From NCBI RefSeq assembly GCF_028769735.1, contig NC_088172.1, positions 36,604,397 to 36,668,396 of the forward strand: a stretch of 64,000 nt of DNA, written 5' to 3'. Below the pieces are notes generated by a model. It searched no databases and was not told the DNA's origin. It saw nothing but the letters and a program-made list of their open reading frames with translations. The position numbers and the translations under genes were made by a program. Below, piece after piece: positions 38,801 through 51,143 of the stretch. Each line of letters opens with the position of its first letter. Positions within the stretch are counted from its first letter, which is position 1. The stretch is from Zonotrichia leucophrys gambelii. Lineage: Eukaryota; Chordata; Aves; Passeriformes; Passerellidae.

Positions 38801-40644
38801 CCATTTTTCAGCCCAGGGTAGGAAACTGCTCTTGAGGCTGAAGGGGGTAAGTGACGACAGTCACCTCATTTACTGCTCACACAGAGCCATCTGAGAGATG
38901 TACCTCAGGAAATAACAATTACTGCTGCCAGCTGTCCCTTACAGGGCAATTTCATCACAGTTAGCATTTGCATAGGCAAATATTAATTATTTATATTTAA
39001 TGCAGCTTCAATAAAATTAGTGGAGCTTTTTAGGCTGTGCATGGTGACTTCCAGATATGAGCAAGAAATGAAGGAAGCCAGGAAATATTGCTGGTGAGAA
39101 ATACAAATGGATATTACCTGTGTTTAAATAGGATACATTACAGTATGAGTAGGCATTCATTGCTAGTCATATGTCATATTTTAAGCAGTATTCACAGGGA
39201 CAATTAGTTTTAGACAGTTTACATTCACAATTCCATGTTTACCTGAGCAGGCAATTAATGCACTGGGAAAAAATCTTAGCTAGTGTACCTGTGTTCAGAG
39301 GTGAATTTAGGGAGCTTTCAGGATACCTGGGAATAGGAGCCTCAGCCTAATCACAAGCTCAGTACCAGGGAATGGCAACCCAGCACAGAAACCTTCTATT
39401 ATTAGTGTGTCACCTAGTACACAATCTTCTGTACAAGTACTTCTCTGTACAAGTTTCAGGTGATTTTTGTATTAAATAATTTTAATTCATATAAAACTGC
39501 AGACATTGGCTTTCTAAACAGTTAAAGCAAGTGCATCTCATTCAAGCTGACTTTCTGATCCGTGTGGGAAAGGACCCAACCCTTTACTTATTTTTTAATA
39601 TTCTTCCCACATTTTCTCATGCTCTTTATTTCCTAATAAGTAGCAGCTCTTCCTTGACATTTTATCAAGCAGTTTTCATACTGTTTTATTAGATGTTATG
39701 CAGCTGAAATATTGAATTATACTAGACAAAAATGTTTAAATGATAGGCCTGATACACTGCAGATGCATTGCAAAATTTAGTTGTAGTGTGTAGTTAAGTG
39801 CATTTTAAAAACAGAAACCTAAAGCACAAAACTAGTCAGCTCTTCACTGTCAGTGAAACAAGGTTTCAAAAATACTTTATGTAAGGGCCTGGTTGATGGA
39901 AGACCATGTGGTCCTCCCTGGGCTGAATATGCATCCTGCTTTCATTGCTTGGGGGATGAACAATGTGGATCTCTATTAATCATAATAAGGATTGCAATAA
40001 ATCATAACAAGGATTCTGTCCCAACCAAGGAATAAAGCAAATTCTAAATCTGGGGCTGAATGTAGAGACAAGTTAATTCATCAGAGAATTGTCAACAAAG
40101 AATGTGCCTCAATCTTAATTACTGGTAGACCACCATGCTAGAGCCCTGAAACAAATCTAAGTGCTAACACAAAGAGCAAACAAGGTGTCAGCATGGAGTG
40201 AAGTGCTAATCTCCCATCCTGAGGTGATGCTGGATGCAAACAGCAATTTTGCCTAAATTTGCAGGCACCTCAGAGCTGTCAAGCTCTCCTTGATGTGCTT
40301 GCCCCAGACATAACATAGGAGGCAACAGCTTGAAGTTGTTGGGATCTTCCCTACTTGAAGCTTTGGGATCTCAGGATCCCATGGACATAGTATTTTTAAA
40401 TTTGCCTTTGTGCATGAGGGTGAGAACATTCAGTTTCTTGCACTCAGATAAGGTAATCTGTACAATCTTGTGGTCAGGCCCCTTGAGGGATATTAAGACA
40501 AGTATAGCTGACAATCATCAGATATTGATGATTTTAATATGCAGCAGAGCTGTCCAAATTCCCTCTATAATAATGGATAAAGGATTAGATTCTTCTAAGC
40601 TGAAATGCATTTTAAGACAGATGTTACATGATTAATTTCTTTAA
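32893..40644. other. Long stretch without a recognised element
   Basis: About 7.7 kb in which I recognise no gene and no transposable element. Base-composition features: T/G low-complexity sequence near 33715-33792, a strongly purine-rich plus strand from about 35160 to 35600, an A-run at 36106-36120, and a GGAGGAGG-type run near 36294-36330. A block near 38930-39030 has regulatory-like motifs (see findings). The longest open frames (112-122 codons) have no domain features. Confidence 0.62.
36106..36120. repeat. Poly-A tract, 15 bp
   Basis: A run of 15 A. The upstream sequence is not recognisable as a retrocopy. Confidence 0.92.
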
Positions 40645-41090
40645 AGTCCAGAGGAGGTCCCAAAGATGATCAGGGGGCTGAAGCATCTCTCCTACAAAGA
40701 CAGGCTGAGCTTTGGCTAATTGAGCCAGAAGAGAAAGCTCTGGGGACATCTCATTGCAGCTTTCCAGTTCTTAAAGAGAGCATGTGAAAAAGAGAGAAAT
40801 TTTCTATACAGGTAGATAGGGATAGGACAAGGGGCAATGGCATTGAACTAAAAGTGGAATAATTTAGATTGGATATAAGGAAGAAATTATTTACTCAGAG
40901 TGTGGTGAGACCCCGGCCCAGGTTGTCCAGAGAAGCTGTGTCTGCCCCGTCTCAGGAAGTGTTCCAGGCCAGGTTGGATGGGGCTCTGAGTGACCTGGTC
41001 GAGTGAAAAGTGTCCCTACCCATGTCAGGGGGTGGAATGAGATGATCTATAAGACCTCCTCTAACTCAAAGCATTCCTTGAGTCTATGAC
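40645..41090 (+). repeat. CR1 LINE 3' fragment, about 445 bp
   Basis: The most complete plus-strand CR1. It starts in the terminal ORF2 region (CCAAAGATGATCAGGGGGCTGAAGCATCTCTCCTAC, ACAGGCTGAGC) and continues through GAAGAGAAAGCTCTGGGGACATCTCATTGCAGC and GGATAGGACAAGGGGCAATGGC. It then runs through GGATATAAGGAAGAAATTATTTACT and the standard 3' block to CTCCTCTAACTCAAAGCATTCCTTGAGTCTATGA. Frames are broken by indels, so it encodes no usable product. The region coding for the catalytic reverse-transcriptase core is not included. Confidence 0.95.
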
Positions 41091-43123
41091 AGGTTTTGTT
41101 CAAGTGAGAGACCTGTGAGGCTGAGTAAAGTTTTGCAAGTTATCCTGAGATGAAAAATCCATGAATTTGAGCATGTTAAGTGCCTGACCTGTCCCAGACA
41201 CCAGCTAGTACTAGTTTCTGGGCACATTTAAAAATGTTTATTTAAGAAAAAGTATGAAGTAATCAGTCAAAAACATTCTGTGCTTCCTTGCCAAGATCTT
41301 TACCTCTAAATAAGTGCCATCCTCAGCAGTGCATTGTCAATGTCATTTATTTCTTTGTCTAATTCCTATGCCAGAAACTTCTCTATCACTTCAGATCTTC
41401 ATCTTCAAACATATTCAAGCAATCTGTCTTTTCCTATCAATTTCTGCCATCGTTATTTCCCTCTTTTGGATATTAAAGCCTGGAAGCTCATGCAAAGCAA
41501 TTATTGCTCTTTTTCTAACTTGGCAGCTTTTGTCTGTAGTTCACAGTGTTTTCCTTCCAAACTTGTTTCCTCCCAAACTTTTTTCCTTCTTACTGCACTT
41601 CTTATTTTATTTTTGGTGCCTGTGAGCTTTTCCTTTCTAAGGTGACCTACAAAGGATTTTTTTTTTTTTAATTGGACTTATACTTTCTGGACTTATTCTC
41701 TTTCTGGAATACAAAGATATTCTTTCTTTTTGTTTGTTTATTCATAGCAATTATTTTTTCTTGGCTATTTCAGGAATGTCAGTGCTGGCCTTTTCTGATT
41801 TTTCTGGATGTTACTTTGAATCTTCCCAAGGACATTTATTATTAGCTCTTACATTGCAGCTGACTGGATATGGGTGTTGAAAGTTTAATCTGTTATCTCC
41901 ATAAAATATAATTACTTGTACCCACCAACCTTGAAACAAGCCCATATTTATATAAAAAACCCTAACTATTTCTCAGTGAAAGCAAAATTTACTAGCTACC
42001 TCATGCCTTCCAGAAATATTCTCCAAAACTGCTTGCTTCATTAGATATATATCATCATCTTCCCTTAATCTCAGCTAGGCTTTCATATCTATGAACTTGT
42101 GCCTAATATTAATAAAATAAAATCTACACCCTCCCACTCCCTGTCCCAGGAAGAAACATGTTGTACCTGATTTCCTTAAAAACTTCCTGAAGAAGATTTC
42201 ACTGACACTGTGTACTTCTCTTGTTTTCAGTTTCTTACCCCAATATTAGTGCCAGAAACTGGTTCAGGTGAATCAAACCTGGAATGCCTATTTCTCTTCA
42301 CTGAATGTGAAGAACAGAAACTCTCGCAACAATACAAATTACATCTCGAACACAAATAGAATTGTTAGGCTCAAGGCCTTGTTTCCATCCTCTGTTTTCC
42401 TTTCCCCTTTCCCTTTCCCTCTCATCCTTCCTGGGCAAGGTTTTGTGGTTTGCACCAGGCCACACCCCATGCCAGGTACACCCTGGGTTTTGGCCTCTGT
42501 GCTCTCAGGAGCGGCAGGTGACTCTGTGTGACCTTGAAAGCTGCACACACAGTTTATCCCTGGACCTACAGGGACCACAAGCAATTTTTGACCCTGGAAC
42601 TCTATATGTGGCCAAGCAGTGACTTCTGCCAGCCCTAAGGGGATGCAGCCTGAGCTGTAGGGTACCCCTGCCACCACAACAAAGCATCACCCAAAAGAAA
42701 ACCTCCTCCAGTCCCTGTCATTTACATTTTCCACAGCTGATTTTAAAAAATATTTTTGTGACTATCAGGGCCTTTATATTTATTAGCTGTTCTTGCTTCC
42801 CAGGTTTATTTTTTCACTGGTGGATTCTCTGTGTCCCTTTTTGCAGTTTGTTTTATTACACTGTGTAGACCAAGATCATTTACTCCTCTCTTAAGAGCTA
42901 AATCTTTTTCCTTGTAGACCTGAGTAATTTCTCTTCCTTGGTGATGAACAGTCAGGACAGTATTAGGTATAAGTCCTTTACAGGACCCTTTTGCAGGGCC
43001 ATTAATAAGAAATCCCTCTAAATGGATACTAATACTTAACAGATAGGAAACTGCACATCAGGAAATTCACAGAACTATTTCACTCTGTGAAATATCTCTC
43101 CTCAAATTTTGCTATTATGGCTT
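41091..43123. other. Non-coding DNA, pyrimidine-rich in part
   Basis: No gene recognised. 41300-41640 is T/C-rich on the plus strand, which produces two overlapping 103-codon Phe/Ser/Leu-rich open frames with no domain. A CCTTTCCCTTTCCCTTTCC run lies near 42399-42421. No transposable element recognised. Confidence 0.66.
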
Positions 43124-43199
43124 TCATCATAAAACCATTTGGGTTAAAAAAGACACATTAGATCATTGAGTCCAACCACTGAGTCTAACTGTTGCCATT
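43124..43199 (-). repeat. Faint old CR1 3' end
   Basis: The plus strand reads CATCATAAAACCATTTGGGTTAAAAAAGACACATTAGATCATTGAGTCCAACCACTGAGTC. This is the pattern of an older CR1 subfamily (TTAGGTTGGAAAAGAC...AAGATCATCAAGTCCAACC) on the minus strand. It is short and decayed, so the call is moderate. Confidence 0.6.
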
Positions 43200-43280
43200 T
43201 GCTGGAATAAACAGCAATCCTGTGTTAAAATAAAGGGATCTGTAGTTTGAACACCAGAGAAGAGAAGTAGCTGTTGAATC

Positions 43281-43424
43281 GTGTCCTCTCCTGCTGTGGC
43301 CAACAAGCTCAATGACAGAGACAAATGTGCACTGGCAGCGTTACTGGATCCATATTTTAAGCAAAAATTGAAGCCTCACTTCTACAAAATGCTGACAAGG
43401 CTATCTAGAAAGATGAACCATTAA
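43281..43424 (+). pseudogene. Possible hAT-type transposase fragment
   Basis: A stop-free stretch of about 47 codons on the plus strand reads, from 43311, NDRDKCALAALLDPYFKQ and then KLKPHFYKML before a TAA at 43422. The LAALLDPYFK segment resembles the 'a.LDPRFK' motif near the C-terminal half of hAT transposases and of host ZBED proteins derived from them. A stop codon lies just upstream (43275-43277). No partner BED finger, catalytic core or dimerisation segment is recognisable nearby. If real, it is a small relic of an ancient DNA transposon. A chance match is a serious alternative because only about 10 residues are diagnostic. Confidence 0.35.
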
Positions 43425-44902
43425 GTGCAGGATCCATCCTCCCTCCCTTATCTGCTGTGCTGAGTGCTCTGCAAGTTGGTATTTCACATATCAGTGGAAA
43501 GATCCATCTGATGAAGTTAGGAAAGTCTTCTGAGTGGAAAAAAAATACCCTAAAATTAACTTCAGCCCTTTGTCAGTGTTTTAGGTGTTCTGTTGCATCT
43601 CATAGACCACGAAGCACTTATGTACTGAGAAATGTGCTGATCTCTTAATGCGCTGAGCCCCTAAATATGAACTGTTGGATGTATTTGTCTTCAGCTCAAG
43701 CTGAATCCCACCTTCATATTTGGTCAGCTGAATCCCCCCATATCTCTGTCCTTACAAGGAAAGGCTGTGGGCTGACCTGAAAGTGTGGAAGCAGGACAGG
43801 AAATTAAGACCACTGTGCTGGCCTCTTGGAGGACATAGACATAGTCCCTGAGACCAAAATATTGCCATTTATTATTTCTTGATTACTTAGTCCTAACTGA
43901 AAGGACCATGTCATTTGTTTCTATATAGCTTAGCAAATATTTGTGAACAAGACTCTGGTTACTTAAATCCTGTCCATTCTAAGAACAGGTTGATTAGAAA
44001 ATAATTTATTTTGTGCAATAATTAGTTTTTGTTTTACCTTAGAGATTCATCCATCCATCAGCAGCAATTTCCAGGAAATCCTGTCTGACTTGAAGTAAGT
44101 GGTTGGCTGCTAAGTGTTGGCCACTTGTAGATGTCAGCACCTTCAGTCAGATCTCTGAGTGATCAGCTATTTTGAAAATTAGGCACATTTTGTCTGAAGG
44201 AGTAATTCCTGTTCCCTTTGCATGAAATGCAGTATCAGGACAGTCTCTACAGTCCATGTTTCCTGTGTTTTTATCCCTACACCCATTTTCATGGAGGAGT
44301 TGGCCACATTTCATATGTGCTAGCTGTTCAATGCTGGTAATGCTGATGTTAAATTATTTGGAAAAGGCAAGCTTATTTCACTGTTTAATATCACATTTAG
44401 GAATGCCCAGAGGAAAAAGTCTGGGGATTAATCTAAAGAAGTATCTTGATTAAACCTTTGTATTGAATTAGAGTGGATTGGAGCTGTAGGGCTGATACAA
44501 CCATGATTTTCCAACATTTCCCAAAGCTGGTGTCCTTTTGTGCTGCCTGCTGGGTGATTCTTCAGTATTATGTATTACCTTCAGTTCTATTTAATTTGTT
44601 CCCATACGAGGGGTGTCTGACAACGACAAAAAAGTGCTCTTAAAAGTGGAGCCATTATAGTGTCTTCTTTTATTGTCTGGTGGCTACACTGTGTTCTATT
44701 ACATTACCTGAAAAATAGAGTGCCTCTTCTCTGATTAGATAGAGGGGAAAGATGGGCACTGTATTTTGTCAGAATTTACAGCAAGTGATAGGGGTAAATG
44801 AATAAAATATTCTAAGTCAGTGTTTACCTTGTGTCCTCCTTTGCTGGCTATTGAGATCTCTTCAAATTCTTTCCTTTTATATAACAACCTTAGCCAGAAG
44901 CA

Positions 44903-44918
44903 TTTTTTTTTTTTTTTT
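44903..44918. repeat. Poly-T tract, 16 bp
   Basis: A run of 16 T. The sequence to its left is not a recognisable retrocopy in the reverse orientation. Confidence 0.92.
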
Positions 44919-47581
44919 CCCTGATCTTCATCATTTTTTTAGTGGATGCTGGAACTTATGACAGTGATTCCAGGTCTTGCAGCAGATGGCAGTTTTCTGA
45001 GAGGGCTGGCAGAAGGATTTCTCTTGCACTCCCTAAAATGAGGCATTTAAATAAAAGGGTGGCTGATGTTGACCCCGAAAATCTAAAATCAACACTAAGA
45101 ATTGTTTACTGCTCTGTTCATGTGTGTGGAAGTGAAGAAGTTCTGTGATGGAAAAATCTAAATCAAAAACCAGAATTGCAGATTTCTCTCTCCAGAAGTT
45201 TAGCCTTTAATGCATGTATTTGTCTCCTGTTTCCCAGCAGGGTGAGGAGATCTTTTACATGAAAGCTGCCATAGGAAAACCAACCTATGAGTGAATAATT
45301 CACATCTATTACTTAGTATCTATTACTAGTTCTACAAAAAACTGTCCCAGTGGAAGAATGTTATGGTCTACATCCCTAAAGGAAGCTGGTAGTTTTGAGG
45401 GCCTAATTTTCAAAGTAATTAAGTTACCAAAAATGAAGGAAAATCCCCTTAGAGCCATTCTTGACAATTCACAGTCAAATCATGTAACTTCCTTTTCTCA
45501 TGATAGGTTGGTTTGTTGTTTTTTGGGTTTTTTTGCAAGCCTGAAAATCAGAGGCAACTTTGGAAGTTTGTGGCATTTAGGAGAGAAGGAATTCCATTCA
45601 TGCAAAGCGAAGAAAAATGAAACACTCCTCTATAAATGAGCCCTAATCCATCTCCCATGCCCAATTAAGATGTCAATACATGTCTTGCTTGACTTATGTC
45701 TCCGTTCAAACTTGACATTGGTAAAACAGCATTCCTAATCTCCACCCCTTCCCTGAAGTTGCATTCTTCTCTCCATTTCAGTCATTCTGAAAAATAACAC
45801 TATCACACTCATCAGTCAAGCTTATCATTTGGGCATGATATTTACACAGATGGATTTCTCTCCGCTGCATCAAGCTGTTTCTAAATCTCACTGACATTTC
45901 CTGACAAAAAGCTGCAAGTATTCTAATCCATGTAAGGAGTTAAATTGTATCCCAGCTCTTACCGCCTGATGTCTCAAGCTTCAATAAACATAGTCCTTCC
46001 CATTTCCTTTTCTCATCTCTTCTGCAATGTCCATAAAAACTAGATAACATTCAGATTAGGTGGGTTTTGCAAACTACTCCCTGTAACATCCTCAGTTTCT
46101 TTACAGCTGCTATTTTACTTATCTATTAGAAATTACCTGCTTAAAGAGTTTTGAAGGAATCACTTTTTCTTTTATCGATGTACAGTAGCTGTAGAAACTT
46201 CTGTAAGATTAAAAAAAAAGATGGCTATTACCTTTAAATAAAATTATTGAAACCATTTCTAAAAGTGAATGGCTTTTAAAAAATACATTGAAACAGCTAG
46301 CTCAATTCTGGCCAAATATCTGAGTCATCTTGTAAGAGTCATGCCCATCTTTATTGAAAATAATGACCTGAAATAAAGGTAAATCTGAAAACATTTGAAG
46401 CTATCCTTCTCTATATGACTCCAAGGCACACATTTAAATAGGATCAGTGTTTACCTCTCGTCTTTACTGAATTGATAATTTACTTTATTCCAGCTTGGTT
46501 ATTCTACAAAATGAAGCTAATACCTTCTAATAATGTCTGGCACAGAATACTGTGCTACTTGGACATGTTTACATGAATTTTACATAAATTAATAAGTAAA
46601 GTAATGGTGCCTGTCACTGCAGTATTTATCATTACTTGCTGAATTGCAAGTGCATAGTTTAAAGGCCACATCTTGCTAGCAGTGAGAATCTGCACAGGTT
46701 GCTCAAGCAAATGCAATTTTCTCTGTGATTTTAGTTCCAGCTGCAGCCTAGTGGCCAGCTGTATCAGCTGTGATTCAGCTGTGAGCAGAACATAGCTGTG
46801 CCAGTGTAAAGCCCTGCAGCCTCCCTGCTCTCCTGGGCTGTGTCACTGGGATCCTGGCCAGTGCCATTCACACGGGTACAACTGACTGGGGACTTCTGGG
46901 GAGCTCCTGGAGGGAGGTGCAGGAAGGCACGGGTGTCCCACAGGATCCGTGTCACCTCTGCCAGGGCCAGGAGGGAATTTCAGATGTTGTGGTGCATCTC
47001 CAAAGGATTAAAATCTGGTGTGAGAGTTGTGATGAGTCCCTGGGTCATGCATAAACCTTCCTGAAGATGCCTGCCATAGCTGTGAATCGAGACTTAAATA
47101 CCATCTGAGATGTCTGTGTTAGCAGACAGACTGACAGACAGAGGGGAGAGGGACATCCCCTGAAAGTCAATCAGCTCAGTTTAAGACACAGAGATTTAAA
47201 TCATCCCTGAATATGCCCTGAAGATTATTTCATCCAATTGGCCAGGCTCAAAAAATGTCATAACATTAGACTTACAAAGTGTGTGGAAATGATTCCAGTC
47301 CCAAAATGAAAAAGAAAAGGAAATAACAAGGAATTGGAGCTCAGGATGAGCTTTAAGCTTTACTTAATGTAAATCTGTCTTCTGACAGAGAACATGGATT
47401 AAGAGGGTGGTTCATCAGCACTGAAAACACATGACCCTGTCACAGAAGCTGCAAAAATGGCTCCTAAGGGTTGGTACAGATCAATCTGAATTGTCTGAGG
47501 TTGTGTTTTAGAAACATCTCTGTATGTGCCAAACCCCAACATAGTATTCCTGTATTTAATTCTCATTGTTGCCATGTACTT

Positions 47582-47625
47582 GGGCTGAGGTTGAAAAGAA
47601 CTGGGGCTGAGGTTGAAAAGAAATT
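47582..47625. repeat. Tandem pair of a 22-bp unit
   Basis: GGGCTGAGGTTGAAAAGAA occurs twice in a row with a 22-bp period and near-perfect identity, the kind of pair left by recent slippage. Confidence 0.93.
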
Positions 47626-49044
47626 AGAGTCACCTCACAACCCAGTCCTGACAGACTGAAAAGGTGAAAAATCAACCTTAAGGACTTTATTTCTGAATCT
47701 ACATGTGCAGAATTCGAGGATGAGAAAAATACCGGAATGAGCCCAGCAAGAGGTGGCAGGAATTGGCAGCTGAAACAAACCCAAGCTCCAGGAAGGCAGT
47801 TAAACTCACTCCAGAGGAAAATGTTCTTACTAAGGACAGCCAACTCTCCCCAGCTTTTTGTTTCTTTATTTTCAGTTTGCCTGTTTGCTGCTGTAGCCAG
47901 TATAGGAGAGGTGGCACATCCCCCAGATCCCAGAGTGCTTCCAGGACATGGTTCATAGGAATATGGATAGAGTCACGGGAATAAGGTTTCCTTTGGCATA
48001 TTTCCAAAGTGCACAGGCTGGCATGGTGAAGGATTCCAGCCTTATGAAGGGAAGAAAGTCCTTTTTCTTGGTTACCTTCCACATTCCCAACATCCAGTGC
48101 AACACCCCTACACCTGCATTCAGCCTTATTGCTCAGGTTTAAATTGGCTTAATTAGTAGCATTGATTGAAGTGAGGATCATGGGACTGGGGAAAAATTAC
48201 ATCATAACTTTTCATAATAATTTTTTTTTCCAATTTAATTCTGAGTTGTTAAACACTGGAACAATTGTCAAGGGTAGTCAGCCATGGAGTGGATATCGCA
48301 TTGAAGCTTGGACCAAGTTCTACCGTACCCCAAGCTACTTCTAATATTAACTGAGGTAGTTAGGAGAGCAGAGAAGAGCAAAATTTGAGGAGAGGTAGTA
48401 GAAGAAGAAGTGTTTTAAACCAGATGAGCAGGTTGTTGGGACTGATGCCTGAGAGCAATTCCTTATGGCTGCCTGAGCTGGAGCCACCCTGGATGCAAGG
48501 TGCCACTTTGGATGCTGAGCTGGTCTCAGCTGGCCACTGGGAGGATGTTTGCAGCCATTCAGAGCTTACATCATCCTAAGATTTTGACTTGGTGAGGTTT
48601 TAGCAAATGATTCCCTCATATCTATAGATTGCACAGTGTCACTTCTTACTTATGGACAAAATCACCATGACTGTGAGTTTTTTGAGCTCTAGCTTCAGCT
48701 CATACATGAAATGTGCCTGGGGCAGGGTCTAGGTTGGCCACAAGTCTCAAAGAGCAGAGAAGATAAAAATAACTAACCCATCAACAGACTCTCTTTAATT
48801 TGCCTTGCATTTAAAGTATCTGTTCCAAGTTATTTTAGCTGAGAGATCACATTCAACACGCAGAGCTGAGATTTCATTACACAGTTTATCACACCCCTGA
48901 GTTTAAATCAGGAGTAACACTCCCTAGTGCTTATCATGGCCACTGTGCTGCATATAAAACCTACCAAAGCCCCTCCTCCACGAAGTGAAGGGGATCCACA
49001 CAAACATCAGCAATCAAGGTGGCAGACCCTCCTGTGCCTCAGTG

Positions 49045-49215
49045 CCCAGGTTATAGATATAATTACAGCTGTAATTTAGTTATAATTATATAAATATAAC
49101 ATTACATATCAATTAAATGTGCTATAGTGTATAATTATAGATGTATAATATAGCTGTATTACATGTATGATTTTATCTGCGCAATAAAGAGTATAAATAT
49201 AAATGTATATAAATG
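49045..49215. repeat. A+T-rich low-complexity block
   Basis: About 170 bp made mostly of A and T, with irregular TATAATTATA-type words. It includes a perfect 16-bp palindrome, AATTACAGCTGTAATT, at 49061-49076. There is no exact repeating unit, so I do not call it a satellite. Sequences like this melt easily and can form cruciforms or hairpins; that is general knowledge and is not shown here. Confidence 0.85.
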
Positions 49216-50417
49216 AAAATCATACCTTATGCTCTTTCATGAATAGGTAAGTACTAAATCAGGTCTTGCTGTGTATCTAATGAAATGCAAATAATGTCTC
49301 CACCAGCTTTTTATCAACTTACCTACACACTTCCTGTGTGCTCTGTTCCTGGAGGGACAACCATGTGGATGTGGGTGTAATCTCCACAAGGTGGATGGCC
49401 TGCACTGCAGTGTGCAGCAGTCCCCTTCCCCAGGGTTTGCTTTTTGGTTATGATTTTCTCTCTGGATAATACAGGAAACATCCTATTTGAGATTCTCAGA
49501 TACTGCTTCCACAAGGAGCAGGATTGCAATGTCTCTATTTCTCCCAGTGATCCCTCAGGCAGCTGCATTCCCTTAAACACCTGGATGTTCCACATTATGC
49601 AGACTGTTCTCTGTAAAGGGCTGGGATAAATGATGAGATTCAACTGCTGAGGGAGTAACCTAATCAACATACAAGGTCACATTCAAAAGCTTGAATGTTG
49701 CTTTCCAATTAGAGCTATGTATCAGATGGAAGGCAAGGGATTAAATATTGATGATTTTCTTCACTGGGTTAGTGATTTTTTTCAGGGAAGCAGTTGCAGT
49801 TTCTCAGCCTATATCCATGTGCCAGATGCATACTTTCACTGGAGTTTTCTTCTTTTTTTTTCATTAAGTCAAAAGAATAAATCTGAAATAAAATTTGAAA
49901 AAATACCCTGCAGTGAAGACAAACTCAGAGGTGTTTTGTTCTGGTTTTTTTCCCCCCATTATTCTTTCACATTCTGGATAGAAATGGCAAAGGTAATTAG
50001 CCACATTCCATTTCCAATTAGCCCAGTTTCCTGATCCAAATTCTGCTCTACTGATATCATTAGGGATTGCATAGACACTGCAGACCAGATTTAAGTTCAC
50101 ACATGTTCAGGGCAGTGGGTACTTCCAGGCAATGGGCAGGGTCTTTGACAGGAGATGTTTCTGGATGAGATCCAGAGGGAGCCTTGGAGCACTGAAACAC
50201 CTGAATCTGACCACTGTGAGAGATGTTCAGGACAAGGGACTTGGATCACTGGCACTGAATAGATCTTCTTCCCTCTTCTGCTTATAAAAAGTGACGTGGC
50301 AAAATATTTCAGTGACCAGAAGAGATTTTCAGCTGCATCTTTCACAATGGTTGTTTCAGGGCTGTAGCTGTCACCACACTGTGCCAGAGCCCTCTGTGCA
50401 CCATTTCCCTATTTAGT

Positions 50418-50537
50418 GAATCACACAGAGGTCTGGGTTGGAAGGGACCTTTTAAGGTCCTCTGGTCATGAGCAGGGACATCTTCAGCTACATGGGGTTG
50501 CCCAGTGCCCTGTCCAACCTGACCTTAATTGTTCCTT
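50418..50537 (-). repeat. CR1 LINE 3' fragment, about 120 bp
   Basis: A minus-strand CR1 end. The plus strand shows GAATCACACAGAGG, GGGTTGGAAGGGACCTTTTAAGGTC, ATGAGCAGGGACATCTTCAGCTACA, GGGTTGCCCAGTGCCCTGTCCAACCTGACCTT. The CCAACCCCCTGC part is damaged. Another CR1 in the same orientation begins about 240 bp later. Confidence 0.92.
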
Positions 50538-50774
50538 ACCCCTTTTACCAATGATTCATTGCCTTCTCAGCATCACACATTTGTGCTGTGGAAGAACTGG
50601 GTGCAATTTTTCACTGATTTGTAGACTCATTGCACAAAGGCTCCAGAGCAGTTTGAAAGTTGGAGAACAGCTTCTGACTACAGATATTGGCATTTATTCG
50701 AAAGTGTTTCTTTTCAAACTGAAATATTCACTCCCTCCACCAATAAAAAAAATGGGCCCACATCACCTGGTCTT
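50538..50774. other. Spacer between two CR1 copies
   Basis: About 237 bp of unique-looking sequence between two minus-strand CR1 fragments. No gene or other element recognised. Confidence 0.7.
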
Positions 50775-51143
50775 ATCACAGAATTACAGAATAATTTCTG
50801 TTGGAAGAGTCCCTTAAAGGTCATCCAGCTCAATCCCCCTGCAATGAGCAGGGTCGTCTTCACCTGGACCAGTCTGGACATTGCTCAGACCCCTTTGAAT
50901 GTTTCCAGGGATGGGACATCCACCACCTCTCTGGACACCTGTTCCAATGTTTTACCACCCTCATTGTCTAAAAATCCTATTTTATGTCGAATCTAAATCA
51001 AATATCTTTCAGTTTAAAACCACTACCCCTTGTTCTATGGCAACAGACCCTGATAAAATCATTCTTTTAGGTCCCCTAAAAGCCAAAAAGCCCATGGTAA
51101 AGTTTCTCTAGAACCTTCTCCTCTCCAGGCTGAACAACTCCTT
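50775..51143 (-). repeat. CR1 LINE 3' fragment, about 370 bp
   Basis: A minus-strand CR1. The plus strand opens ATCACAGAATTACAGAATAATTTCTGTTGGAAGAGTCCCTTAAAGGTCATCCAGCTCAATCCCCCTGCAATGAGCAGGG in pieces. It continues with CCAGGGATGGGACATCCACCACCTCTCTGG, AAAACCACTACCCCTTGTTCTATGGCAACAGACCC and CTTCTCCTCTCCAGGCTGAACAACTCC. This last block lies towards the ORF2 end of the element. It is 5'-truncated near 51143. Confidence 0.95.

Larger units (their letters stand above)
43425..50417. other. Non-coding, unique-looking DNA
   Basis: About 7 kb with no recognised gene or transposable element. It holds a T16 tract (44903-44918), a 22-bp tandem pair (47582-47625) and an A+T-rich block (49045-49215), listed separately. 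A G+C-richer patch near 46800-46990 has short open frames on both strands and no domain. Confidence 0.64.

Noticed and set aside
44606..44760. GAGGGGTGTCTGACAAC considered as a mariner-type transposon end
   Set aside because: Only a few bases agree with such ends. I found no partner inverted end and no transposase sequence nearby.
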